From positions 80,493,208 through 80,557,207 of the forward strand of contig NC_132911.1 in the NCBI RefSeq assembly GCF_047675955.1: 64,000 nt of DNA, given 5' to 3'. The translations under genes were made by a program, and so were the position numbers. Below are positions 23,633-35,344 of the stretch, in pieces; the stretch's first letter is position 1, and each line of letters opens with the position of its first letter. The notes under the pieces were generated by a model. It searched no databases, had not been told where the DNA came from, and saw only the letters and a program-made list of their open reading frames with translations. This DNA is from Chlorocebus sabaeus (taxonomy: Eukaryota > Chordata > Mammalia > Primates > Cercopithecidae).

Positions 23633-24658
23633 GAAATCAGTCAACACCGAACATGGTTGCTGTTATAACAAATACCTAAAAATGTGGACACAGCTTTAGA
23701 ATTGGGTAATGGGTAGAGGCCGGACTATAGAGGCTAATCTGGTGTGAGCTCAGAAAAAGAGGAGAGCTATAAAGAAAGCTTCAATTTTCTTAGAGATTTC
23801 TTAGATGCTCTTGATAAGAATGTTGAGAGAAATATGGATGGTCAAGGCAATTCTGATGAGACCCTAGATGAAAATGAGAAAAAAAGGTATTGAAAATGGG
23901 AGGAAAGGCCATCCTTGTTATAAAGTGGCAAAGAACTTGACTCAATCGTGTCCATGTTTTATTGTTTCACATAAATCAGAAGTTAATGATGATAAACTAG
24001 GATATTTAGCAGAAAAAAATCTCTAAGCAAAGTGTTGAAGGTGTGACATGACTTCTCCTGACTGCCAGTAGTAAAATACAAAAAGAGAAAAGCAAAATAA
24101 GGATAGAATGTATAATCAAAAGACAAGCAGAACTTAGAAATTTGGAAAGTTATCAGTTTGGCCATGTTTTTAAAAAAGAAAGAAAAGGCATGCTTAGGAG
24201 AGAACAGTGAGGGAATGGCCAAGAGTGTAGTTGATAAGGAGATCATTCTAGACGGAAGGAAGCCAGATATTTACCAAGACAATGGAAGAATGACCCTAAG
24301 GCATTTTGGAGATATTTGAGGCTGCCACTTCCATCCTAGGCCCAGACTGCCAGGGACTTGAGGGCAAAATTGTTTCAAGGGAGGGGTCCAGGGCGTCTGT
24401 GGGATCTCAAGGTCAGATGCCCAGTTTTACCTCAAGGCTCTGCTCCCTGCATTCTGGTGCAGAGCTCCTTGGCCACCCACCAGCTTTGGTTTAAGTGGGC
24501 CCTGTGCAACTTGGACCACTCCTCTAGAAGACACAAGTAATAAACCTTGGTGACATCCTTGAGGTGCTGACTCTGCAGGATATAAGAACTGTGCAGGCAT
24601 GGCTACCTCCACTGCAATTTCAAAGGATGCCTCAGAGAGCCTTAGGCCCTGAATGGAA

Positions 24659-25058
24659 TACTATGGTCTGTATGTATGAATCCCTCCAATATTTATATGT
24701 TAAAACTTAAACACTAGGTGATGGCATTGAAAGGTGGGGCCTTTGGGAAGCAATTAGGTCATGGGAGTTCCATCCTCTTAAATGAGATTCATGCCTTTTT
24801 AAAAGGCTGAAAGAAACAAGTCATGTTTTTTGCCCTTCCACTTTCTGCTACATGAGGACAGGGCATTCACCCCTCTGCCATGTGAAGACACAACAACAAA
24901 TTGCCACCTTGGAAGCCGGGGGCAGTGTTCACTGGATACCAATCATGCTAATGCCTTGATTTTGGACTTCCAAGCGTCTGTAACTGAAAGAACTAAATGT
25001 TCTTATAAACTACCCAGTCTCAGGTATTTTGTTATGGCAGCCAAAGTAGACCAAGACA
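24659..25058 (+). mobile_element. 3' LTR of the MaLR element
   Basis: Starts 'tactatggtctgtatgtatg', then 'ggtggggcctttgggaagc', 'catgaggacagggcattc', 'gccatgtgaagacacaac' and ends 'gcagccaaagtagaccaagaca'. The plus-strand frame at 24830-25087 lies within it and is not a gene. Confidence 0.85.
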
Positions 25059-25147
25059 ACCAAAGAATCAGAGAAGAAAAACCTTAGAACAGGAGCAAAA
25101 ACATGCAGTAGCATAGTGTTGCAAAAAGCACAAAAACAAAGCATACA

Positions 25148-25296
25148 CACATGGTCCCAGACTTAGGATGGTTCAACTCAAAGGTTTTCAAGTTTAGGAT
25201 GGGGTTATCAAGGCATTAAATGTATTTTTTTATTTCTGATATTTTCAATTTACAATGAGTTTTCTGGAGTTAACCCCATTATAAGTTGAGCATCTG
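25148..25296. mobile_element. Internally deleted Tigger/MER44-like DNA transposon
   Basis: Left end 'cacatggtcccagacttagg' and right end 'taagttgagcatctg', with 'aaccccattataagttgag' and 'ttcaatttacaatgag' in the right arm. This is the arrangement of a pogo-type (Tigger7/MER44-like) element. At about 150 bp most of the middle is missing. A TA follows the right end (25297-25298), fitting the TA target of this class. Confidence 0.7.
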
Positions 25297-25298
25297 TA

Positions 25299-27797
25299 AT
25301 TAGAAAAAAAATTAAAAAAGAAGAGTACTGGAAAATCAGAAGTACTGTTTGTGAGAATTTCCAGTAAGGCTAGCAAAACCCTAATAAAAATACTAGGGGA
25401 TTGCAAATCATTCACAATTTTATAAGTAGTAAGATGTTAATGGGTATAGATCTGAGATACCAATTTGGCATTTTCCAATTAGGATTGGAGGAAAATAAAG
25501 ATGTGCTATCAAAGTAAAACTTGCATTTCTATAGTTTGTATGCACCCTGTAATCATGCATATGCATTCTTATTCATTAAATGTATTGACCTTAGTAACTA
25601 GAGTCAGTAGAAATATTATGGCAATAAGGTATTAATAAACTTATTAAAGTGATTCATACTTAAGAAAGTACTCTTAAATATATTACCCCCATTGGATTCT
25701 CACTGCAAACCCTGAATATCAGCCGTCATCTTATTGTTCTTTCACTCCAATAAACATCATTATCTTCCAAATCCTGTGTTCCACTAATAAACTTATTTCC
25801 CTTCAAGTATAGGTATTCTGCCCCAGTTTTCAGATCGATCCTAATTTGAAGCAGAAATTTATTTTATTGCTTTAGCTTATTTATCCAGTTGCCTTGCCAT
25901 TAAATCAACAATAAAATGTCCTGGGGAGAATTCGAAACTTCTCTAGTATTTCCTAGGCATCTATCCTAAGATGCATCATTAGAATAAGAGAGTCTTGTGT
26001 GCAAGTCCATTGCCAATACACTAGATTGCATACCCCAAGAGGCTTCTGCATGCATCTCAAGGTCAGAAAGATTTATTGCAACATTATGTCTAGAACCTAA
26101 ATGACACCACTTTGCTCTTGTGAGCCCCCATTTCAGTTATGGAAACCTGCCTCTGCCATAATACAGTGTTTAGAATCTTCCTTCATCATCTGTGGCTCTT
26201 TCAGCTGCTAATGCCTACCTTTCCAGCCTCTTTGTTGTATTTCTGTTGAAACCTACATCACAACACCATTACTGTTTATTTGATAGACCATGTCCAGTAA
26301 CTGTGTTAACCTGGAGGCATCACACTTTTGCCCACCAGCCTGGACCTCCAGTGGCCTCCAGTATCTGGGTCCATTTTTTCAATACTTGGGCTGCCTTGGA
26401 GCTAAAAATTGATAGGAAAGATGAGAAAGTGAATCAGGATGCTTTGATGAAGAGGTATGCAGATGAAGTAGAAGGGAGGAGAGGCTTAAAATAAATATCT
26501 TAAAATTGCTTATTGATATCATTGACATAATTTGTTGAATTTCTTTTTAATGAGTCATAAAAGGAAACTTGGTCATTGCCAGTGTCTAAGATAATGAAAA
26601 CTTGGAGTGTGGAACAAAAGTCATTATTTTTATGTAGATATTGTTTTTTGTACAGTCAAGCATCTTATTAAGATATATTTAAAAGTAACAAAAAAGTTGT
26701 ATACTTTAAAAAAGAAAAAAAATGTAGGCACTGTTTTTTCCTTTACCTAGTGGATATTCCCATGGCTGCCTTCTCGAGGAAGACATTTCTCTGTCTTTGT
26801 GCCAGAGCCCAGAGGTCAGCCATCTTCAGACCAAGTAGTGAAAATAAAAAAGAGCTGCTACTTCCTGATACCATCCCCTAGAATTTGTAACTCTACTAGT
26901 TAAAGATTTATTGAATACTTAATAAAAGATATTATAAACTAGAGCTTCAACAAAGGCTATAACCAAAAGTGAGTTACTACTGTCCACCTCATTAGTTAGG
27001 TTTAGTCATTTTTAACACTTGAGCCAAATCCTTGCACATATTATTCAGCTATTAAGAACTCAAGTGGTCTATAAATTCATTTCTAAAATTGTTCACTGAC
27101 CTAGTAGCATTTTCCAATCTGGACTGAGAAATTTCTATTCAGTGGTTTTGTTTTGCTGGAGTCAGAGACTAAAGCTATATTAGGATTTACTGTTTGCTTT
27201 TTCACTTTTAACTTAGAAAGAAAAGCATTTTTTTTGTTGTTAATTATCAAAAACAACCGTTAAGTCTACAAAACTATATTTTTGGAGGCAATGATTTGAG
27301 TTGTACTTACAATTGAATTTATTCCCATTTACTTTTCTTACCTGAGGTGAAATAAAATTGTTATTCCCATGTGGAATATATCAAGTTTTTAATAATTCCC
27401 ATGAAAAGGAACTTTCTAAGATTATCTTTTTATCAATAGTTAAATTATGTTATGTTTTTAATTGGACTGCAAGTCACAGCCTCTAGCTTCCCAGAATTGT
27501 AATGGTGTTGAATTAATTTAAAGGGACTCAGAGGAACCAGATATGGAAGGCTGTCACCATTATAATTTAGTTTTATGATTAGATCATGGAAAACATTGTA
27601 GAATTCTGAAGAGAGTTTTAACCCTTTTATTTTGAAAGAGATTTTGTTCAGTTTGTCTCTCTCAAAAGATATGCATCTTTGGAGAGATTTTTAATCCTAT
27701 AGAAAAGTTGACAAAGTAAATGTCACAATGAAAATAACAGAGATTACCACGTTAAAGAAATACACAATTTATGATCTCCAAGTTAAAGTAACCACAA
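25299..27797. other. Unique sequence
   Basis: About 2.5 kb without recognised repeats. The 100-codon plus frame at 26192-26494 has no recognised domain or start context and is judged a chance frame. Confidence 0.45.
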
Positions 27798-27829
27798 ACA
27801 TGCGTGTGTGTGCACACACGTGCATACAT
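27798..27829. repeat. Alternating purine-pyrimidine tract
   Basis: 32 bp of strict purine-pyrimidine alternation (ACATGCGTGTG..., ...CACACGTGCATACAT), with a 14-bp perfect palindrome GTGTGTGCACACAC near its middle. Z-DNA-prone. Confidence 0.75.
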
Positions 27830-28577
27830 CATATTCCATTATATCAATTGTAACACAATGAAATTTGAGACCTTTTCTATATGCTTTGAATAATAAGTAA
27901 CACAAATGCTTTGTGTTACAAATAAATATTCCAATTATTTACATACTTTCAACAATACATTTATAGTAAACAATTCTGGTATTTTTATTTTGGAATTCCT
28001 GAATATTCTTTTTTCCAAGAATTTTCCAGAAAGCATATATATATATATATATGTGAGAGAGAGAGAGAAATGATATATATATATTTATATTTGTATGAAT
28101 TTGACTGCTGAGAAGGCAAGAACTGTATTGACAATAAGGAAATTCTTTTCAGGTCTCAGAAAAAAGTACATTGGGACTATTAAAGTACTATGCAGGCACA
28201 CAGAAATGACTGTGTTTAAAAATGTTTGTGAAAAACGAGATAACGGGTATATGGAATCTCTCCATATTATTTTTACAACTGCCTGGGAATCTGCAGTTGT
28301 CTCAAAACAAAAAAGTTTTTAAAATTGTGTCATGCAATGGCAATATCTTTTTTGCTATCTGTTTGTCCCTCAATGCATTTATATATACTGCAATATTTAA
28401 AATCCATATACTTAACAATAAAAGAGAATCCTGATTTTGTGATTATGTTGACATTTTTAGGGTAATTGATTCAAAGCAACTTCGTATTAATTTTTAATTA
28501 TAGTGGGCGGAGGGAGTTCTGTGTGAAGATAGAAGGCTATTTTACTATATTTGTTAAATTAATTCATGATGTTAGTT

Positions 28578-28581
<4 letters not shown>
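27830..28581. other. Unique sequence with composite microsatellite
   Basis: Contains the (TA)n(GA)n(TA)n tract listed separately. The frames at 28095-28434 are unremarkable. Confidence 0.45.
28034..28090. repeat. Composite (TA)n(GA)n(TA)n microsatellite
   Basis: About nine TA units, about seven GA units, then 'aaatgatatatatatattta'. Probably length-variable. Confidence 0.85.

Positions 28582-28620
<39 letters not shown>
28582..28620. repeat. (TG)n microsatellite
   Basis: About 19 uninterrupted TG units between T runs. Confidence 0.96.
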
Positions 28621-28623
<3 letters not shown>

Positions 28624-28679
28624 TCTTTGTAAACTGTAAGAAAATGGACAGGAAAAAAAAGGCCTTTCTTTAAATACAT

Positions 28680-29185
28680 CAGTCACAAGAGCCGGGTAAA
28701 GGAGAATGCAGCTCTTTTATTTGATGGGATGAGAAAGCTAATAATGTATGACAGTAAAAAGGCAGAGGCTTTTAACGCTTTTTTTAACCTTACAAAAAAG
28801 GTCAACTCTGATCTGGAAATGAGAACAGCCAACACATGGGAACGAAGGGCAAAAAGCCAAGCGGAAAGCGAGAAGGAGCTGGTGACGAACACACTCAGCA
28901 GGGCAGGTTCCAGTCCCCAGCACCCACACCCCAAGACTCTAAAAGCACAGGCCAGCCAGCTCTCCATTAATTTTGTGTGTTTTTTTCCACATTATGAGGG
29001 GAGGGACAATTCGGAGACTGGCAAAGTTACCCAGACCAGAAAAAAGAACGCTTTATCCTGATTTAAACAGAGACGAAGAAAGAAAATTCTGCAACCAGCT
29101 TGCTAGTTTCATTTTTGCTGAAGGAAAAGCTAGTTTACCAATTCAGCTTCTAACTCAATGGTTAATGTACTTAACATAGGAAAGC
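28680..29185. promoter_or_regulatory. Repeat-free block, candidate conserved non-coding element
   Basis: No repeat family fits. Base composition is less AT-rich than the surroundings, and both strands hold overlapping open frames (plus 28729-29061, 110 codons; minus 28683-28967, 94 codons), neither with a recognisable domain. Motif-rich text such as 'tttatttgatggg' and 'tgctagtttcatttttgctg' looks like a conserved enhancer-type element, but this is inference from texture only. Confidence 0.3.
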
Positions 29186-29189
29186 AAAT

Positions 29190-29365
29190 GACAACATTTA
29201 TTGAATGCCTATTCTCCACTCGGCGCTGAGTTACAGCCCTCATTTTACAGATGTGAAATTAAGAGGAAAAGAAACATGCTTAAGATAAACCAGTCAATAT
29301 GTGCTGAACTGGATTTGAATTCAGACTTGATTCCAAAACCCTCATTCTTTCCACCATAGAAACCA
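29190..29365 (-). mobile_element. MIR SINE, antisense
   Basis: 'acatttattgaatgcctattc', 'cctcattttacagatgtgaaattaag', 'ctggatttgaattcagact' follow antisense MIR order. Confidence 0.75.
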
Positions 29366-29604
29366 GCCCTGATGACTCTTACTTTTATTAAGGTCTTTAT
29401 CGAATTAAAATGATACCAAATTCTTTTAAAATTTAAAAAGCAGGTTTATATTTTCTGTATTCCAAAGCTAATAGCTTGCTTAAAAATATATTATTTCATG
29501 TGGCTAGATTAGAAGTCCCAAAGAGACATCTAAACAAATCACCATGCTGTGTTGAATAAAAAATATGATAGAGGCTGCTGGTTGTTGTTCAGTATAGGGG
29601 TAGG

Positions 29605-29812
29605 ATTCTTGTCCCCCACATTTACTAGCCAATGACTGTGGACAAATTACATAACCTCTCTGAGTTTCAGCTTCATTGTACAACAAATTGAGATAATACT
29701 TGTTCTAACTTGACAATGACAGCTGAGAAGATTTAATGAGACAATTAATATATGTAAAGTACTTAGCATAGTGTCTGACAAGTGTGTTCAATAAAAATAT
29801 TATTATGATTCT
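29605..29812 (+). mobile_element. MIR SINE, sense
   Basis: 'gactgtggacaaattacataacctctctgag' (MIR core), then 'tgagataatacttgttct', 'gaagatttaatgag' and the 3' end 'gtacttagcatagtgtctgac'. One of the clearer MIR copies here. Confidence 0.82.
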
Positions 29813-30189
29813 TAATATTAGTTGATATAATGCTGAATAAATACATATCTTCATTAACCAGTTGATTGATAAAAAATTGTATGCAGCCTCATATGCAGCT
29901 TTGTAAATGTTACTATGATATATACTTGGCTTTTTTTTTTTTAAACTAAATACATTATTTAACTACATGTATCTGACCCTATATTATATATTTGGATTTT
30001 AAGTTGACAGAAACAATTAAATAGCTTTCAATGTATGTGACTTTCCAACTGTTACACTGTTACTGGCTCCTTGAGACATATTTCTTATTGCAAGTAATGC
30101 TTCTTTTATACAAGCCCACCACCTCATTCTAGCCCCTTCCTTCCCCCTGTCTAACTCATGTTTGTTGCTCTGTCTTTGAGAAAACCAAC
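29813..30189. other. Unique sequence
   Basis: A short poly-T at 29931-29942. Nothing else recognised. Confidence 0.45.
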
Positions 30190-30772
30190 AAGAGTCAGAG
30201 AACTAGAAACTACCCTAGACGTTTCCTTTTTCTTCCCACTCATATTTAATAATTCCCCATGTACATCCAAGATCTTAGTTTAGGGCTTTAGGCTCTTATC
30301 ACTGTTCATGTAGACAACCATTCTCCATGCCAAACCCACCCAGTCCATCCTTCCCAGGATTTCAGGAGGGCTAATTCTAAAAGGGAAAGTGGATCATGGC
30401 ACACCTCTGCTTAAGTCCTCTCATTGCTCTATTGTTTTGAAGATAAAACCCAAATACCACAGCATAATATAAAACACCCTTCATTATGGGTTCTGGTTAT
30501 GCCTCTGGACCTCTTCTTCTGCCACAGAATGATTTATAGCTTTTCAGGCCCTCAGTGTTGTCTCTTGCTGTACTCTATCAGCCAAGTTACCTGCTTCAGT
30601 TGCTCAACTATAATTAACTCTTTAAAATCCAAGCTCATATATTGCCTCCTCCAACAAAGCATTCTCAATTTCCCATATCTGTGTTACATGCATATCCTGT
30701 ATCCCTCCATTTCTTCCTCCCATTGCATCTACTCTTGTGTCCTTTTATACTTTTATATGTGGCAGCAATTTA
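30190..30772 (+). mobile_element. L2 LINE fragment, sense (first copy)
   Basis: 'gatcatggcacacctctgctta', 'ctcattgctctattgttttgaagataaaaccc', 'gcctcctccaacaaagcat' follow L2 3'-half order. The 121-codon plus frame at 30424-30789 lies in L2 and is not a gene. Stops at the Alu target site. Confidence 0.75.
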
Positions 30773-31092
30773 AAGTTATATCTTGCTGAGCATGGTGGCT
30801 CATGCCTGTGATCCCAGCATTTTGAGAGGCCAAGGCAGGAGGATTGCTTAAGCCTAGGAGCTCAAGACCAGCCTGGGTAACATGGTGAGACCCCATCTCT
30901 ACAAAAAATAATTTAAAAATTAGCCAAGCCTGGTGGCGCACGCTCATGGTCCCAGCCACTCTGGAGGCTGAGGCAGGCGGATCCCTTGAGTTCAGGAGGT
31001 CAAGACTGTAGTGAGCTGTGATCACACCACTGAACTACAGCCTGGGCAACAAGAGTAAGACCCTGTCTCAAAAAAATAAAAATAAGTTATAT
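30773..31092 (+). mobile_element. Alu (AluJ-like), sense, with target duplication
   Basis: Body about 30782-31083. It lacks many CpGs and carries 'gctgagcatggtggctcat' and 'agcctgggtaacatggtgag', which fits an old AluJ. Flanking AAGTTATAT at 30773-30781 and 31084-31092. Confidence 0.92.
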
Positions 31093-31640
31093 TAGAATAT
31101 AGTAATGTCCCACTTCAAATCCTGCAATGATTTTCTATTCCAAATAAAAACATGGCAGAATCCTCACACGGCCTCCAATGCCCTGTGTAGACTGGCCCCT
31201 GCGTAGTTCTCTGACCCTCTCCCATACCCATGATCACTGTGCTTCAACCCGCTGGCCTGGATCACTTCTGATAAATGACCTCTGATAAATGCTCCTAGCT
31301 CAATCCTATAGCAGGCTTTACATTTGCCATCATCACTAGCTTAGCAATTTCCACTTGACTATTTGCGTGGTTGACATGCTTTCATCCTTCACATCCCAGT
31401 GTAAAAGTCACCCTTTCAGAAAGCCTCTCTGACTAGCCTTTCAGTGTTGCTTGCTATTGCCACTCACTCTGTTTTTCATAGCACTTATCAGTAACTAGTC
31501 ATGTTGTTTATTTATGTTTTTCTGTTTGTTTATTATCAGTCTACCCACTGGCACATAAGCTCTGGGTCTTTCTTGTTTACCACTGTATTCTAGCATCCAG
31601 AAAAACATTTGGCGTATAGAAGTTCATCTCATTCACTATA
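31093..31640 (+). mobile_element. L2 LINE fragment, sense (second copy)
   Basis: 'cttcaaatcctgcaatgattttc', 'acacggcctccaatgccctg', 'cagaaagcctctctgactagcc', 'gtttatttatgtttttctg' and 'agctctgggtctttcttg'. The first part repeats the L2 region already covered left of the Alu, so this is a separate L2 copy. Confidence 0.8.
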
Positions 31641-31884
31641 TTACCTCTGAAGGAGAAGTTAAATAATTTCTTATTGAAATCAATTGTTATTCCTAATGAT
31701 GTCAAACCTATTCACTATTTATTGATGCAACACTTCCATTTTAACTGTTGAGGAACTGCAAATGATGAAAACTTGAGCTGTATATAAAAATTTAGGCAAT
31801 GAGATCAAACAATTTGCTATATCAAGATAACTGAATTTTAAGATCAAAGACTGAATTTAAAGATGTAGATATGTGGGACAAAAT
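31641..31884. other. Unique sequence
   Basis: Nothing recognised. Confidence 0.4.
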
Positions 31885-32290
31885 GCTAGGTGTTCCCTCA
31901 AATCCATTCTTTCCTTCCTAGTATATAAACAATTGTAGCTATATATTTCACAACCCCTCTTGCAGTGAGGCATGGTCCTATCCCTTATTTCCAGCCAATG
32001 GAAAGTAAGCAGAGGGCCAGATCCTAGCTCTGAGCTACAGTCTATAAAAAGTCGGTGTGTCTTCCTATACTCTCTCCAGCCTCCAGCAGGAAGCAGATGA
32101 TGATAATAAGAAGCCTAGGCAACCAGAAGCACAGAGGAAGGAGGCTGATCTCCAATTCACCATGCAGAGGAGAGCACCTCAGTGGCCACTGCCATTTGAG
32201 GAACGGTGCATTAGCTCATTGTATTTGAGCCATTTTCCATTTTACATCCATTTATTCAGCACTTTGCCCCACTTACCCTAAATAATACCA
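31885..32290 (+). mobile_element. Degenerate LTR-like interspersed repeat
   Basis: 'ttccagccaatggaaagtaagcaga' and 'agtctataaaaagtcggtgtg' with nearby 'ctctctccagcctcc' fit an old LTR with CCAAT-like and TATA-like boxes. Family not assigned. Confidence 0.4.
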
Positions 32291-34819
32291 CATTCAGTAT
32301 GCTAAGTTTCATCAGGTTTCCCAATATTTCTTGAAGAATTCCAAATATTCAAATCTTAGCTTAGGCTTACGCAATGTATGTTTATTATTCTTCTTTATCT
32401 ATGTTCATTACAGAAGCCCAATTCATAAGCTTTGATAAATATTTCCTTAATCTAAAAGAAGGCTCACATCAGGTGAGGGGGAAAAAGGCTCCTATAAATA
32501 GTGGTAGAAGAGCATTAGCCAAAATCAAGAAGGAAAAAAATCGTAAAGTTAGACTTTTTGTATGTATTAATTTGTAGGTAAAGCATGTCTTCTCTACCTA
32601 ATGAATGACCACATTAAATATCTATGGCAAACAATAAGAGGAATTAATTCATAAATTGTTTGAGTTTTCATTTCCAAAGTTATGTTATGCTTTTAATACA
32701 AGACTAGTTTAATAAAAACATTTATGACTTCACGTCTTTTTTTTTTCATAAGCCTTAGGTTTTATCTGAATTACCAAATTAAGCCTCACCTCCTGAGGCC
32801 TCCTAATTTAATAAATTTTCCAGAGTAAATGTGTAGAAAAAAGAAAAATTAAATAAATCTTCTAAAATCTCTTTTTAAACTTTAAAGTAAACCTAATCTG
32901 GTATTTCCAGATAATGTTTGTGCATGATTTTAATGCTTCTTTTTCTAATTATATCAAAATTCCTGCAATAAGCAATGCAAATCCACAAATAATATCTCAG
33001 TCACGTAATATTAACTGTCTATTATAAAAATAATTGATGCTCCAATTTTTGGTTATTTCCTTGGTTTAGGATGTGTGGGACAAAGGAGGTTTAGAGAAAA
33101 GAGTTTCAAGATGGGCTAAACCCAGTTTTCCACAGGACATAATGGGCTTTGACTCAAATGAGCACTCCACCCCAATGCTCTTCCCTATAACAACTTCACA
33201 CCCCAAAATAATCACCCTCTACTCTTTTCCAATCATTCCGCCAAAAATATTATCCCCCAGATTCATCCTTAATAAAATACAGTATATTACATAGGAATTA
33301 GAAGAAAGAAAAGTATTAGGAATTAAAATAGGAATTTACCCTTTCCCTTATGAAATTTTGGTGTATCTTGAAATTTTTTTAACTTCCTATGTCATGTGAG
33401 GAAGTCTCTGATCCAATATTGCTTTGTCTCCTATTACTGCAAACTAAGTGTAATTTTAAACACTATACTCAGTATAAAAATTGCCTACAATAACAGAATT
33501 GTTTAAAGTACTATGATGTTTATTATAATTGCCTTTAATATTTTAGCTTTATATCTGAATGTCAGTGTTGCTCTGGGAAATTACAGCACTTTCATATTAC
33601 AATACATATTGATTATTAAACAATGTTAAGTATTTTAATTGAGGCTATTTCAAATTATAACTGCTACTCGAATCCATTCATGGAAATTTAGATTGTTTCA
33701 AATCTAAAACTGGTCATTATTATATTCTTTAACTATTCAGGATTGTTGTCAAACACCTGCAATTTTTTTATATGTGAATAAGTCACTGAATGAATATTAT
33801 ACGGATAATTACAGATATAACAGAAATTACTTGAAGATAACTTCAAAGGAGGTTTACTTGCCTCAGGGAATCAAAACTATCTCATTATATATAATATCTA
33901 TTTTTATATATAGATATATATGTAATTCTATTTTATAGAACTAACTCATTCAGTTTTATATATAACTTATATATGTATATATTTAACATAAATATAAATG
34001 AGTTAGATATAATGCACACACACATAAATGAGTTAGAGTAACTAACATAACAAGTTTGAATGAACACCTAGCACCTATTAGCATGAGTGATACTTTTACA
34101 AAAAGACATAATAATGATGCTTGGAAGATTTTATTTACTTCATATTAATATAATAAACATTTTTCTGTCTACTTGAAAAAAGGAGATTTTTAAACAAAGT
34201 TTCATGATTGACTGTCAGAAGGGCACACATAATTCTGTTTCTGCTCATCTTTAATGTTCTCTTGAGCTTCAGGTGTAATTTGTCAATCCCTAAATATGTG
34301 TATTTACCAGTCTCCAAATCTTTGTGTTTCCATTATCTCATTTTCTCACTCTGTATTCAGGCAAGAGTGCATTACCGAAAAAGTCCAGAACTATGATGAT
34401 TGGAACTTTCCTAATAAGTTCATAACACCTAATTTTAGCCAACCAATTGATATTTTTTAGCAGATTCCTATTGCAAAGAACATTTTATACTATGTCTGTT
34501 TCAGGCCTTCGTCGTTTTCCTGAGCTTCCTAACTCTTTCCAAACTTTTCATTCTCAAAAATGAGAGCATGAGCTTCCTAAACACCTCAAATTAGTCCTTC
34601 CTCCTCTTTCTCCATCTCTTCTTTCATATGGGTTCGGAGAGAGAGGCCACGCTTTCATCACACCCAACCTTTTTATGCATGCAGGTGCTCATCTGTTCAC
34701 TTCCAACTGAACTGTGAGCCAATCCCTCAAGTGGAGTTAGCAATAAAGATTATAAAACCTAGTCCACCAAACTCAAGAATTTCATTCTCTGTTGAGGGAA
34801 GCCTGAATGGAAATAATTG
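32291..34819. other. Unique sequence with AT-rich low-complexity tract
   Basis: About 2.5 kb with no recognised gene. 33884-34045 is a TA-rich low-complexity tract in which 'ataaatgagttaga' occurs twice, about 34 bp apart, joined by a short (CA)n. Confidence 0.45.
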
Positions 34820-35340
34820 TGATACGATGTAACAAGTTTATTAAAAGTTATGATTATGTAATAAAATGGGGAAATGCAAGAAGAAACTAAAATTAGTTTT
34901 ATTGGGTTATGGAGGAACGATTCAGTAAGAATGTTTTTAGATGATTTGACATTTGACTTTGAAGGTATGTAGAAATCAAACAGAAAAAAATATATGGAAG
35001 TGATGAGGAATGGTAGCTTTTAAGTCATTTCAAGCAAGGGAAGTAGGTAGATACAGAGAAACAGTACCCTCGGGAAATACAACTAGCTGGGTGGGGGCTG
35101 GGGTACATGAGAAAGCGGGGGTGGGGGGGGGGGCGGGGAAATGAAGCCAGAAGAGGAATTCAGTCTATTGAGTCCATATTAGGATGAAAATTGTATCCTA
35201 TGCTAAAAAGCCTGTTCTTCACAATATGGGCAAAGGAAGTCATTAAATGTGTTCTGAATTTCAGAAAAGAAATAGAGTGACATTGTAGAGAATGGACTGA
35301 AGGGAGAGGAAATAGAAACAGACCATTTAGAAGGGTGCTC
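34820..35340 (-). mobile_element. L2 LINE fragment, antisense
   Basis: Antisense L2 order: 'gatttgacatttgactttgaagg', 'tttcaagcaagggaagt', 'tgctaaaaagcctgttcttc', 'gaaatagagtgacattgtag'. Includes the G-rich run at 35089-35138. Confidence 0.62.
35089..35138 (+). repeat. G-rich run, potential G-quadruplex
   Basis: Two G blocks on the plus strand. 35089-35103 reads G3-T-G5-CT-G4, and 35117-35138 reads G5-T-G11-C-G4. The second alone holds enough G tracts for an intramolecular quadruplex. Unusual in an AT-rich window. Confidence 0.7.
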
Positions 35341-35344
35341 ACAG

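Larger units (their letters stand above)
23249..25058 (+). mobile_element. Two-LTR MaLR element (MST/MLT1 type), sense
   Basis: 5' LTR (23249-23632), internal region (23633-24658) and 3' LTR (24659-25058). Both LTRs end alike: 'acccagtctcgggtattttgtta' at about 23587 and 'acccagtctcaggtattttgtta' at about 25013. The internal region carries 'gctttagaattgggtaatggg', 'ccaagacaatgg' and a decayed MaLR internal sequence. At about 1.0 kb it is shorter than usual, so it is probably internally deleted. The 5' LTR also lacks some 40 bp near its start. With 14799-17194 this gives two multi-part MaLR elements of opposite orientation within about 10 kb. Confidence 0.83.

Noticed and set aside
26192..26494. 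100-codon plus frame
   Set aside because: No recognised domain, no neighbouring exon signals I could support.
30424..30789. 121-codon plus frame
   Set aside because: Lies in decayed L2; not collinear with an intact LINE frame.
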